Origin: Arthrobotrys musiformis
Lineage: Eukaryota > Ascomycota > Orbiliomycetes > Orbiliales > Orbiliaceae
Direction of reading: 5' to 3'
NCBI GenBank assembly: GCA_036971715.1
Contig: JAVHJL010000006.1
Span: forward strand, 2,108,001 to 2,172,000
DNA: 64,000 bases
The position numbers were made by a program, and so were the translations under genes. Every line of letters begins with the position of its first letter. The stretch's first letter is position 1. Below are positions 1-10,077 of the stretch, piece after piece. The notes under the pieces were generated by a model. The model was not told where the DNA came from, did no database searches, and was given only the letters and a program-made list of their open reading frames with translations.

Positions 1-784
1 TTGGCGACCAGTGCGCCAAAATTGCTGACGCCGAAGTTCGTGAGGAGGATATTTTCGGAGTTGGTCGGTGCGGTGAGGTATTTGCATTTGTCGGGGATCG
101 TGCATCGTGATATTAAGCTGGAGAGTACGTTTTTTCCCCTCTTACGTAATTGGCGAGGGAAGGTACTAATATACATATTTTATAGACGTATTGATAAACT
201 TCACAGCCGAGGAACTGGCAGAGTCCGGCGACGAGATAATCGCCTCGAATCGCTCGATTACCACGCTTACGGATCTAGGTCTATCTAGACGTATAGACTT
301 CGAGGAACCCCTGTTGACGACCAGGTGCGGATCGGAAGACTATGCGGCGCCGGAATTGCTATTGGGGCAGCCGTACGATGGGCGTCAGACGGATGCGTGG
401 GCGTTGGGGGTGCTGCTTTATGCCATCTGCGAATCTAGATTACCGTTCGACCCTGTACCCGGGGCGAATGAACATAAGATGCGATCTAGGACGGCGCATC
501 GGATAGCGAGGTGTGACTGGAAGTGGTTTAAATTGGCGGATACGCCGGCGCCGGTTTTGGAGGAAGGGGTTGTGGCTGGGGAGGAAGAAGGGAAGGATGG
601 GAAGGAGGGGTATGATCCGGAGTGGAATCCGGCCAAGGCGGTTGTGGATGGGCTTTTGAAGAGGGTTAAGAAGCGGTTGCCGTTGGAGGAGGTGGAGAAG
701 ACGGAGTGGGTTCGGGGGGCTATTACGGTGCCTTTGGAGAATCCGCCGTCGACGGAGGAGTTGGAGGAGGAGGAGTCTTCTTGA
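1..784 (+). CDS. Serine/threonine protein kinase, C-terminal part (5' truncated by window edge)
   Basis: Exons 1-124 and 186-784, intron 125-185 (GTACGT donor, TACTAAT branch, ATAG acceptor). Splicing joins HRDIKLE to NVLI and so rebuilds the canonical catalytic loop HRDIKLENVL, with catalytic Asp and Mg-binding Asn. Next come DLG in the DFG position, an activation-segment CGSEDYAAPE (APE motif), and DAWALGVLLYAI, the helix F region. About 240 residues are in the window; the N-lobe lies upstream of position 1. The tail is acidic and lysine-rich. The long insert between the catalytic loop and DLG, and the AAPELLLGQPYDG block, fit a fungal kinase group related to yeast Prr1/Npr-type kinases, but I cannot name an orthologue. 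The last ~250 bases are very G-rich and C-poor, as seen in other genes here. Confidence 0.85.
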
Positions 785-2767
785 TCTTTCCTTTTCTCTT
801 CTTCTCCTCCTCCTTCTTATCACTTTCTTTCTTTGTTTCTGTTTCCTTGAGGGGTTCTTTCTGGTTGGTTCATTGTGATTGGTTTACATTGGGGCGGGGA
901 ATGGTTCTTTTTTTTTCTTTTCTCTTTTTGATATTTGATAGTTGTTCGGCCATGGGGGATACTGTTTAACGCTGGCGTGAGAATTGGGAGCATGAAGCAG
1001 TCGTTCGTTATCATTGGATGGAAAAAAATAAATAGACATTGCATCTTCTTCTCCTCTTTCTTTCTTAATTACCATTGTCTGGTATTAATATTTGTATCAA
1101 GTGCATTTTCATTTTCATTTTATAGGTAGTGTGGTTATTGCTTGTTAGACCGTTGTATAGATCATATCTACTGCCATAATTTAATCGATTTTATATAATC
1201 TTTATGTCCAATACTTATCCATACAAGTCCTATAGATCCATCCGCTTGGAGTAGTATAGATTATGTAATACATAATGTATCGATATCGGTGGGATTAGAG
1301 TTTGGATCACCGACTTCCTCAATCATGGTTTTGCACTTTAAAATTTTTTTATGTGTTTGAGACGCGGGATTAGAAACAGAACAGCGGATAGAGTTTGAGA
1401 TCTCGTGGTTTTGGCGATTTTTGAAAGGTTAAATATAGAATATCGTATATATTTTGTATGGGGGTGAGGTGGTATTGGGGGTTATATTTGGGTGCTGGGA
1501 TGGGGTTTGCATGTGGGTCTTGGTACTGTACTCTACTATCAGGAGATTGAGAGATTGATAGCTTCGCGTACGGCGAGATTCTATAACAGCATCTGCCGGT
1601 ATATTATATTATATTATACTCTATCGTGTACTACCTTATATAAGTACTTAGGTATATGATTGTGTATATAAGTTGGAGTATGTGAACCAAGGTCTCGGTC
1701 GAAAGCAGCGGGTGGAAGTACGTAATTGATAGCGACGACGTACATACATACTTCCTCTTCGGCTCGAAGCTTGGGATGTCTCAAGCTTCCCCCCTCGATC
1801 GTCTGGGTCTTGGTATGGACGGGTTAATTAGAGGCCCCCTTAATTCTCACCCGACTTGCGACAGACCTTGCATGGGAAACTATGTGCATCTTAGTATTCG
1901 GCATGCAACGTGGATCCACCTTATCTTAGCTAAGTACATATCTCCTGTCGACCTTTCTTTCTTTCTTTCTCTTCCTCCTCACTTCTCCTCGACACGTTCT
2001 TTGGAATTCCTTCTTGCCCCTCTCTCCCCTTGGCTGGATTTATATTAGACGCTGCATTGCATTGTCCTACGGGATTTCCAACTCTTGTGACATCAACCAA
2101 GCCAGTCCTTACATGGTACTATAGTTTGACCCCAGTCCAACAGCCATACGTCTCCGTTCGGTACCATCCATTTCCATCACCATTGCCGCCTCACTACTAT
2201 CGAAATCCGGCAGGTCGGCTGCATCTTTGGGGGCAGTTAATCGATACCAAACCGAGTCGTAGTTAGCCTATCTAGCTGCTGTACTGCTATTGGCACTTTC
2301 TATCCGCGGAAAGGAACTCACAAAAGCTGCTCTTACTTACGTTACTTCTCCTTCTCCACCCCCCTTCGAGCTTTAATTTCGTCGAGGTCCCACAAAAAAA
2401 GAACTCTCCGGCAACGTTCATCCGAAGACGCATGTTGTATTCGATTTTTTCTCCAAATTTATTTCAAATGTATTTGGCGACGGCATAGAGATATTATATT
2501 CATATCATATATTTTATTTCGATTCTTTCCTTTTTTTTTTCCTTACTCGGCATTTTTCCATCCGGCATTGTTTACTGCATTTCATCATCATCGAAGGGGA
2601 GAAGCGTGTTTACCGGGTTTACGGCTCTTCATTGCATTAAGGGACGACATCTTTTTGGCATATCTTTGCTTTCTTTCGCATTGTTTATCGGTTCGAAGGC
2701 GCCCCTTTCAGGATTTCTTTTATACTCTGGTGATCCCCCATCCGCTTTTGGGGGCGAATAGCCAGCG
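785..2767. other. Intergenic, about 2 kb
   Basis: Contains the 3' flank of the kinase (T-rich from 785) and the promoter of the GT34 gene. Only short frames without coding character are present (for example 1776-2048 and 2030-2266). AT-rich palindromic stretches occur near 1600-1660. No RNA gene or repeat recognised. Confidence 0.6.
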
Positions 2768-4206
2768 ATGGCGAGACGGATTGTATCAAAGTATGTTTCC
2801 CAAATTTTTTTCAAGATGATGTCAAAGCTCCAGTACCTCTGAGACCTTCCCTCGGACTAATTATTATTTTTTAAAAATAGCTGCATACTAGCATGCATAG
2901 TCCTCTTCCTCTTCATCACGTTACTTTCGTACTTCGAAAACAACAACCTACGCGGCGGCCACCCGGCCACCAACGACGGACTTTTCCACGAGCCGGATGA
3001 TTCACTTAACGGCGCCATAGGGCAGAAGGCGGGACACTCCACCCCGGATCCGTATCAAGTCTCCGACCCGCAGAACAACGGTAACAACAACCAGCAAGCG
3101 CAATCCCAACAGCCCTCGGAACCTCAAAAACAAGACCCACCGGCACAGGAAGCGAAGCCCGAAGAGAAGAAGGATAAAAATCCCGACGAAGAAAAGAAGA
3201 AAGGGAAAATCCCGATCCCAAAGGCGCAATGGACCTTCGACGTCAGCGATGATGTATACTTCGACCCCGCGGGGCCGCGTCCGGACCAGGTGGTCCTCCT
3301 GATGGCCAGCGACGGAAAGGGGCACAACGGCGGTATCGAGAATCTACTGGAGCAAGCGACGAAGAACCGTCAGGAGTACGCTGACTTCCACGGTTATAAA
3401 TTCCATTTCATCAATATCTCGAGATACGATCTCCACGGCGCACACCCGGTTTGGGCCAAGATTCCCGCGTTATTGGATACGTTTATTCAGTTCCCCGATG
3501 CGCATTGGGTGTGGTGGTTGGATCTGGATGCGATAATTATGAACCCGGATGTCGATCTTAACAGCCACATATTGTCACACGCGGCGATGAGGTCCAAGTT
3601 CGAAGCCGGGGTGGAGTTTTTGAAGGGGGATAGTAAACACACTGGACACTACATGGGAAAAAACGTGGATCCGAAGGATGTGGAGATCATCATCGGGCAG
3701 GATCATAACGGGTTGAACGCCGGGAGCTTCTTTTTGAGGAGGAGTAAGTTTACCAAGATGTTGATGGATTGGTGGGAGGAGCCGTTTTATGTGTATAACG
3801 GGTGGCCGGGGAAGGAGCAGGATGCTTTGGTAAGATACACTCTTTTACCCGCTGGGTTTATTTTGGATACTTGGAAGCTGATAGGTTGGGGTAGTTACAC
3901 ATGGTGCAGCATCACAGGCAAGTGAGGGAGAGGGTAGCGCTTGTGCCGCAGAGGGTTCTCAACGGGTTCCCGGTCGGATGGGAGCACATGGGGTGGCATA
4001 AAGACGATCTGGTGGTGCACCTGGCGGGATGTTGGGTCGAAAACGCGTGTAACCAGCGGTGGACGGATTTCTGGAAGAAGAGGATCACGGTGGAGGATCT
4101 GAAGGCTCAGGGGATCACGGAACCGACGGATCATACGGGGAAGATTACAAAGATCACGAAGGAAGGGACGATTTATGTGAGGTTTGAGGATAGAACTGGG
4201 GAGTAA
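2768..4206 (+). CDS. GT34 glycosyltransferase, MNN10/MNN11-like alpha-1,6-mannosyltransferase
   Basis: Exons 2768-2790, 2881-3829 and 3910-4206 give 422 aa. The 23-nt first exon carries the ATG, with an in-frame TAG three codons upstream. Type II Golgi topology: short cytosolic MARRIVSN, membrane anchor CILACIVLFLFITLLSYF, then a Gln/Pro/Lys-rich stem to about residue 125. The catalytic domain shows LLMASDGKGHNGG, HPVWAKIPALLDTF and WVWWLDLDAIIMNP, the last holding the DxD-type metal site (DLDA), then GLNAGSFFLRRS and EQDAL before intron 2. Family knowledge: Mnn10/Mnn11 extend the N-glycan alpha-1,6-mannan backbone in the cis-Golgi; the related Gma12 group uses galactose, so the donor sugar is inferred. 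No partner gene adjoins it. Confidence 0.85.
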
Positions 4207-6062
4207 GAGGTAATGTAATGTAATGTAATGCATACGGGTTTTTTTCGCGCGCGGCTTTTGGGTTTTTTGGTGTTTTTTTTTTTTTCCTGCATAGGTGATC
4301 CGGGGTATACTGGCCCCGAGGCACGGGGTTTTGTCCTGCATCGATCGATCGTCATGAAGGGGACAGTAGAAGCAGCCGCATCCTTTTTTGCTCGTTTTGG
4401 CAATAACCCTGCATCCTTACTTTTGGACGTGTTTCTGTTCACTTCAACTTCTAGTGTATAATATTTTTTTGTCTAGAGAAAAGAATACGATGTTAATACC
4501 CGCCATCTCCTTTTTGAATCCTCATAAACACAAAGCTTTTGTAGATAAAATAAAAGAACGATCAGATTAGATCAAGTAATTTTTTTTCTCCTCCTCCCTG
4601 CCCCGTTAAAGAGAAGGGAGGAGAAAAAACTCTCACGTTCCCGAACGAAAAGAAAATTGGTATATGACGCCACGGACGGGGTTGAAAACGATAACTTGAA
4701 TAGAGAAACCGAAGGAAACGCTCCGGGTGGCCGGATGCTTCCTTGGATTTTTTCGAGTATCGGGGTTTTTTTCATGGTCTGATGGCGATTTTTTCTTTAG
4801 GTTCGTTTGGAGTGGAACAGCTGGAGTAGCTCGGTATCATCATTTATAGACGGGTGTGGGTGGTTTTGGCGTTACTGGACTATGGTGGAGCTTACCTGGT
4901 GGTTTATGTTTGTGTTTGTATGTGGGTATCTGGGGGTTAGTATCTATATTATGGCGATATCGATGGTGGTTAATGTTGATGGTGGTTGATGATAATGGAG
5001 ATAATGATAATAAGATGATGATGATGATGATGGTGGTGGTGTTGATGATGATGACAGGGGCGGGGCTGCGCAAAATAAAAGAGTACATGGTAACCAGCAA
5101 GCAAACAGGCGAGCTCGTTTTTTCGTTCGGGAGGATTTTCGCGTGGAGCCAAATTTTATATAAGGCCCGCCATGCAGCCCCTCCAAAGCAACAGAATCTT
5201 ATACCTGTTGCTGAGCAAAGGCTAAGCTGAGGACGTTGTTAGGTTGCTTCCCATTTCACAACACCACAACGCAAAACTTGCGACGGCCGAGAGAGGCTGC
5301 CACAACGCGTTTCTTGCTCTTCTTCCTTTCTTCCTCTTCCTCTTCTTCTTCGCCTTCGCCTTCACCTTCGTCTGCTTTTCTTCACGCTCTGTTTCATCAA
5401 CCTCGTTATCGTCATCATCATCATAATCTTCAAGAAGCTCTCGGTGTTATCATCCCCATTGCTATTGAACGTCCTCTCTGCTCGTCTTCTGTCATCCATC
5501 ATCAATTCGACCGTCTTCAAGCTTTCTGTTTAGCTTGCTTGCTTACCTGTTATCCTTGTAAGTAGCTCCTGTAACCCCCCCTGCTGTTGTTGCTAGCTTC
5601 CCCTGGAGCTTGGTTGGTTGTCTACCTGCCTACCTACCTACCCACCCACCTACCTACATGCATACATATGTATGTATGATGATGTATGTATGTATGTAGG
5701 TACCTGGGATCTAAAAGACAATCCCTCGAGGGGAGGGAAAACTCCTGGTAGAGCTCTTTCACTAACGTTGCTTCCGAATATAGGCTGTTGCCACTGCTGC
5801 AGGTTCCCGTCTTGGTTCAATTGATAGACTCACTCCAGTCTGCTTTGCTTCCAGGCCGAGTTACCCGTTGTTTGCAACGAGATTCCAGCAACCAGATTTC
5901 AGGCTAAGATACCTGGCCAGCCACCAACCTAGCTAACCATCCGAACTGCGAAGGGCTTCCGTCCTCATTTCGCGTTCTCCTTTTTTATCCTCCTCCTCCC
6001 CTGCTCTCTCCTATCTTTCCATCCTCCTCATCCTTTTTTGTTTTTTCTTATCTTCTCCCGAG
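4207..6062 (+). promoter_or_regulatory. BUR6 upstream region with TATA box and probable 5'-UTR intron
   Basis: No convincing protein gene. TATATAA lies at 5157-5163. A well-formed intron-like segment runs 5558-5783: GTAAGT donor, ACTAAC branch at 5761-5766 and TATAG acceptor. If transcription starts just after the TATA box the BUR6 leader would be about 650 nt after splicing. The leader is pyrimidine-rich with microsatellites: GAT/GGT repeats about 5015-5055 and CTAC then ATGT repeats about 5625-5700. The His- or Ser-rich frames here are by-products of these repeats. Inference from motif positions only. Confidence 0.5.
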
Positions 6063-7034
6063 ATGGAGGGATATCCGCCGTACCCGCCTCATGGTGCGTA
6101 CCCAAGCAACCAACGTAACAATAGTTACCCGTACGGAGGAAATTATCAAACCCCTGGTTCCTCGAACCCAGCTTCTGCCCAAAACTCGCAGTCCCAGCAG
6201 CCACTCCCAGGTGAATTGTATGGTTCGCAGCCGTCGTCGCAGTTGTTCGCTCATCAAGCGTACCAACCTCCGACTAGACAGCTCAGATCGTACACCGCCT
6301 ACAACCAAGCCCAACAGATGGGTATGGCCGTCCAACCCCCAGTTGGGACTCAGTTCGGACACGGGCAATCACAGATCGAGTATGTTACTGCTCCGTTTCA
6401 GCAGTCGTACCAACCACCTCTTCCGCAGACGGTTGTCCCTGCTTCGGCTACCGCTGCTGCTGTTCCCGTCGCTCATCAGATTGTTACGAGCGAGGCTGAT
6501 GCACCCAGCGAGAGGGTGCCGAAGAAGCCGATTCAGCATGTGAATATTAAGACGAAGTTTCCGGTTGCGAGGATCAAGAGGATCATGCAGGCCGACGAAG
6601 ATGTCGGCAAGGTTGCTCAAGTGACTCCTGTCATAGTTGGTAAGTCTTTTCTCTCCTTCATCAATAAATTTTGGGTGCGGATTGGGTGGCTAATACTTTT
6701 TTTTTTGTGGAATGCAGCCAAGGCACTCGAGCTTTTTATGGTGTCACTCGTCACCCAGGCCGCGGAACAGGCCAAGGCTAGAGGGAGCAAGCGGATTACC
6801 GCGGCTCACCTGAAGCTTGCCGTCAACCAAGAAGAGCAGTTCGACTTCTTGTCTGACATCATCTCGAAGGCCCCGGACATCCCCGCCGCTGGGGAGGGCA
6901 ACGGGAAGGCCTCCGCCAGCGGCGGTGGAGGCAACTCGGATGGCGGCAACGTCAACATCATCGAGGAGGACGGTGCCCCTCCTAAGAAGAGGAGGGGCAG
7001 GAAGAAGAAGGTGTCTTCGGACGACGAGAACTAG
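6063..7034 (+). CDS. BUR6: NC2 alpha (DRAP1/Bur6) histone-fold transcription regulator
   Basis: Exons 6063-6639 and 6718-7034 give 297 aa. The first ~150 residues are Gln/Pro/Tyr-rich and probably disordered. The histone fold follows: KTKFPVARIKRIMQADEDVG, KVAQVTPVIV joined across the intron to AKALELFMVSLV, then RITAAHLKLAV and the NC2-alpha signature QFDFLSDII. The C-terminus is acidic then basic (PPKKRRGRKKK), a likely nuclear localisation signal. Family role: Bur6 pairs with the NC2-beta histone fold and binds TBP on DNA, repressing or tuning Pol II initiation. It is distinguished from HAP5 and Dpb3 by the FPVARIKRIMQADEDVGKVA and FDFL blocks. The 78-nt intron is a multiple of three and has no in-frame stop, so retention would insert 26 residues. 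Confidence 0.9.
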   Translation: MEGYPPYPPHGAYPSNQRNNSYPYGGNYQTPGSSNPASAQNSQSQQPLPGELYGSQPSSQLFAHQAYQPPTRQLRSYTAYNQAQQMGMAVQPPVGTQFGHGQSQIEYVTAPFQQSYQPPLPQTVVPASATAAAVPVAHQIVTSEADAPSERVPKKPIQHVNIKTKFPVARIKRIMQADEDVGKVAQVTPVIVGKSFLSFINKFWVRIGWLILFFLWNAAKALELFMVSLVTQAAEQAKARGSKRITAAHLKLAVNQEEQFDFLSDIISKAPDIPAAGEGNGKASASGGGGNSDGGNVNIIEEDGAPPKKRRGRKKKVSSDDEN

Positions 7035-7840
7035 GTGGAGCCGTCATTGGGTATGGCGGCGTTGGAGTGGGATTTGGGGCACACCCCGGAGGAGGTGGCG
7101 GAAGGCCTCCGGGGGGCCAAGAAGATAAAGCCCGAGCCCAAACCAAGCGCATACCGCATTGCTCTTGGATACATCATTTATCTTCTGGCCGCAGTCCTAC
7201 TTTGTGACGACGTCGTTTGCTATTCTATTTTCCTTCTTGCGATTATTTGGCTCCTAGGGGAGCGGTTCATCCGGTCTTTCGGATGAAACCCTTTTTATTC
7301 TTTATTCCTGTACATTATAGCCGGTTTTTCTTCTTTCTGCATTTTCTAACTGGTGTTACTTATGGTGTTACTTTTTTTTTCTGTTTACTGGCCAATGCGG
7401 TGTACTGGGAATATGGAAGTGCCCCACGTTCGACGATATTACGATTGTCTTCTTCTTTTCTTCTTCTATTTGTTTTTTTCCCTTTCTGATCACGGTGGTA
7501 TTTATATAAAAGGGCGGACGGATTTTAACTTTTTAGATAGGCTTGACATGTGCGCATGGTGCTTTTTTTCGTCTTGCTCTTTTTTTATTCTGTTCTCTAT
7601 TCGCCCCTCGCTTGTCGAGAATATTATTCGTGCAAGCGAAGGGGGTTCGGTGAATGCTTTTTGCATATGATGATGATGAATTTTGAATGATCACGATTGC
7701 ATGATTTGCATGATGTGATGAGGGATGTCCCGTGTTTTCGGGATTGTATTACTACTGCTATACATAACCATGATTTGGTCTGTAACATCGTACAATATAT
7801 TATAATTACTTAGGTATTTATAATAGAATATATATATAAA
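7035..7840. other. BUR6 3' flank and NOSIP 3' flank (convergent)
   Basis: The first ~120 bases stay open in the BUR6 frame directly after its TAG (see findings). The rest is T-rich and AT-rich 3' flank of two convergent genes; nothing else recognised. Confidence 0.6.
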
Positions 7841-9066
7841 TCAGCATTGAAAAGCCACCATCTCCTTCTTGGCCAGTACTTTCCCCCCACCGGCCGTGAA
7901 ACCGGTGCCGTCGCTGGATATCTGTACCAGACCGGGTTTTATTGCGTCTTTATCTTTGTCTTTATCTTTCTTTTTGCTGGATTTTGTGGGTGTTGGTTCC
8001 GAGAGGTCGGCTTCGCAGACGGAGCATTGGGGTTTTGATAAGTTGTTTGAGAAGTGTGCGTGCGGGTCGTCGGTGTGGAGGATGAATTTTTTGACGCAGG
8101 GTTTGCAGATTACATGGCCGCAGGGTTTTGCGACTATTTCACGATTTAGATTTGGTTTTAGGGGGGTATTTATGGGGAGGGTGGGACATACCGACGGCTT
8201 TGGTTTCGTTGCTAAGGCCTTTTTTGCAGCTGGGACATATTCTCGCCTTCTCGCCGTGTTTATTCTTCTCTTCCGCCTCTTCTGCGAATACTACGTTGAC
8301 TAGGGATTTTAAGCTGTAATTGTGTAGTTTCTCCGGATCGGAGCCGGGACAGACGGGTTGGAGCTTTGGTGGTTTCGTGGGGGCTATTTCGGCGGTTGAT
8401 AGGGATGGGGTTAAGGATGGGATCCAGAAGGATGGGAGCTTTGGAGCCGATGCGGCGGATTTCTCGGCCGTGATGGAGGTTTTTAGTCTTTCCCTGTCGG
8501 TGCGGGCGATTCTGAGTAGTTCCGATTCATCGAGTGTGAATGTCTTTGTCCGTTTTGAGGAGGATGAAGAGGGATCTGTTTCTTCTATTGTGATTTTTCC
8601 GTTTTCCCTGGCGATGATGGTTTGCGTGGTGTCCATATCGTCTGCTTTGCGTTTACTCCGTTTCCGCCGTTCGAGTCCCATCTGCACCTCCTCGAACTCC
8701 TTCACGCCGCGTTCGACGGCCTCCTTCTCGAGGCGGATGCGGTCTTCTTCTTCTTCTGCATGGCGTTTCTCGATTTCCTTTTGTAGGCGTTTGATTTCGG
8801 TGCGTTGGGAGAGGAGGTTTTGGATGGCGCATTCGCGGCAGAAGATGTCGCCGTGGGTGGAGCAGCAGACGGGATCGCGGGAGCGCTGGAGGCAGAGGTT
8901 GCAGGAGTCTAGGGGTTTTGAGTGGTCGCGGGTTAGACGGTGGCGTTGGGTGCCGTAGTCGGATTTGAGGAGGGAGCGCTCGTAGGAGCTGGTATTGTTA
9001 GTTTATTTGTTATAGATTTTAGGGGGTTATGGGGGCTTACGTGAACCAGGATGATGAGGAGTTCAT
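7841..9066 (-). CDS. NOSIP: NOSIP-family U-box protein
   Basis: Minus-strand exons 9041-9066, 8192-8988 and 7841-8133 give 371 aa; introns are 52 and 58 nt. The N-terminal half-box reads SCNLCLQRSRDPVCC then GDIFCRECAIQNLL, followed by a charged coiled coil (EIKRLQKEIEKRH) and the block FEEVQMGLERRKRS. The C-terminal half of the split U-box spans exon 2 to 3: ICPSCKKGLSNETKAV joined to VAKPCGHVICKPCV, then QCSVCEADL, and it ends with the family-typical GTGFTAGGGKVLAKKE. Family role: an E3 ubiquitin ligase-like protein linked to spliceosomes; the name comes from the animal nitric-oxide-synthase interactor. Odd point: the start MNSSSSWFTSYERS lacks the usual basic N-terminal RHSKNNT-type motif. 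An in-frame TAA just upstream and no nearby acceptor support this start. Confidence 0.9.
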
Positions 9067-10077
9067 TGTCGATTATGTCGATTGTTTTATATTTATATAT
9101 ATATATAAGGACATATATCAATCGAAAGGGCCCTGGTACTATCCACAATCACCCATCCGCGAGGAAGTTTATTATCCGATGGCGGGGTAAGATAATGCCG
9201 AAGCTCCTCTCGCGCGTGGCGGTAATCGTATACCTCCTCCTCTTCCGTCGCAGATTCGGCGGGAAAGCACAAGTACCGGCGACAGAACGTATCCTCAAAA
9301 GCGAATCCAAGAAGAAGAAGAAGAACAAGCAGCAGCGGTTTAGTACTGCCGACGACGATACCCCGGTCGAATAACGTAGGCGAACCAATCAGGGCGTTTG
9401 TTTTGGCCGACTCCGAAGGGGGAAAGACGTAAACAATTGAGAAGAAGATGAAATCTGCGCTGCTGGCCCAGGCGAAGAAGATCACGGCTGTGGCGGCGCT
9501 GTCGAGTTTGAATGGGAGTCCTGTCAAAGGCGGTGAGAATGGATCTGTGTTCTGCGGGTCTGCGAGGGTGAGTTACGTACCTTGGTGACGATGATGTTGT
9601 TTCGAGGGGAAGCTTCGATGTCAACAAACACACGCGAATTGGTGAAGCTTCTTTGTCGTGTTGTCACAACATCAACATCCTCTTCAACTTCAACATCAAC
9701 ATCATCACCACCATCATAATCATCACCATCGCCAGCATCATCACCGACATCATATACATACATACATACATACATACATAGATGGTAATACTGACGAGTG
9801 CACACAGTCATCACCAAACACCCATCGTGTCCAGCTGATTCCAATCCCACCATCCAATCTCCTCGCCAAACGATACCCCCATCCGCCTCCTTTCCTCCTC
9901 AACAACCACCCTGCCGCCAGTCCCGACAAAGACAACGGCCGCCATAACAACCACAAAGACGTCCACTCCCTCGTCACCCCCGTCCCTCTCGCCAGGGTTG
10001 GCGTGAACGAAGCCTTCCTCGACCCCGAACCACCACCCCTCAACCCCCCTCGTCTAAACCAATACAAACGACCAGAC
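9067..10077. other. Ambiguous bidirectionally open region between NOSIP and kinesin
   Basis: Both strands are open. Minus: a 145-codon frame 9093-9527 with two hydrophobic stretches (FFAWASSADFIFFSIVYVF and PLLLVLLLLLGFAF), preceded by a good intron-like segment (GTACGT to TTTGACAG, about 9524-9583) but no ATG that splices into frame. Plus: ATG 9195-9197 to TAA 9374, 59 codons with one hydrophobic stretch and a lysine-rich tail, and a short frame starting at 9448. Microsatellites (CAN, then ACAT) run about 9664-9780. The in-frame extension upstream of the kinesin ATG is a His-rich translation of that repeat. I cannot decide which, if any, strand is coding. Confidence 0.35.

Noticed and set aside
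4840..5186. His- and Ser-rich frames around the GAT/GGT repeat
   Set aside because: Pure translations of a microsatellite in the probable BUR6 promoter or leader.
9658..10077. His-rich N-terminal extension of the kinesin frame
   Set aside because: Opens on a non-ATG codon and translates a CAN/ACAT microsatellite; the first ATG is 10078 and matches family N-termini.
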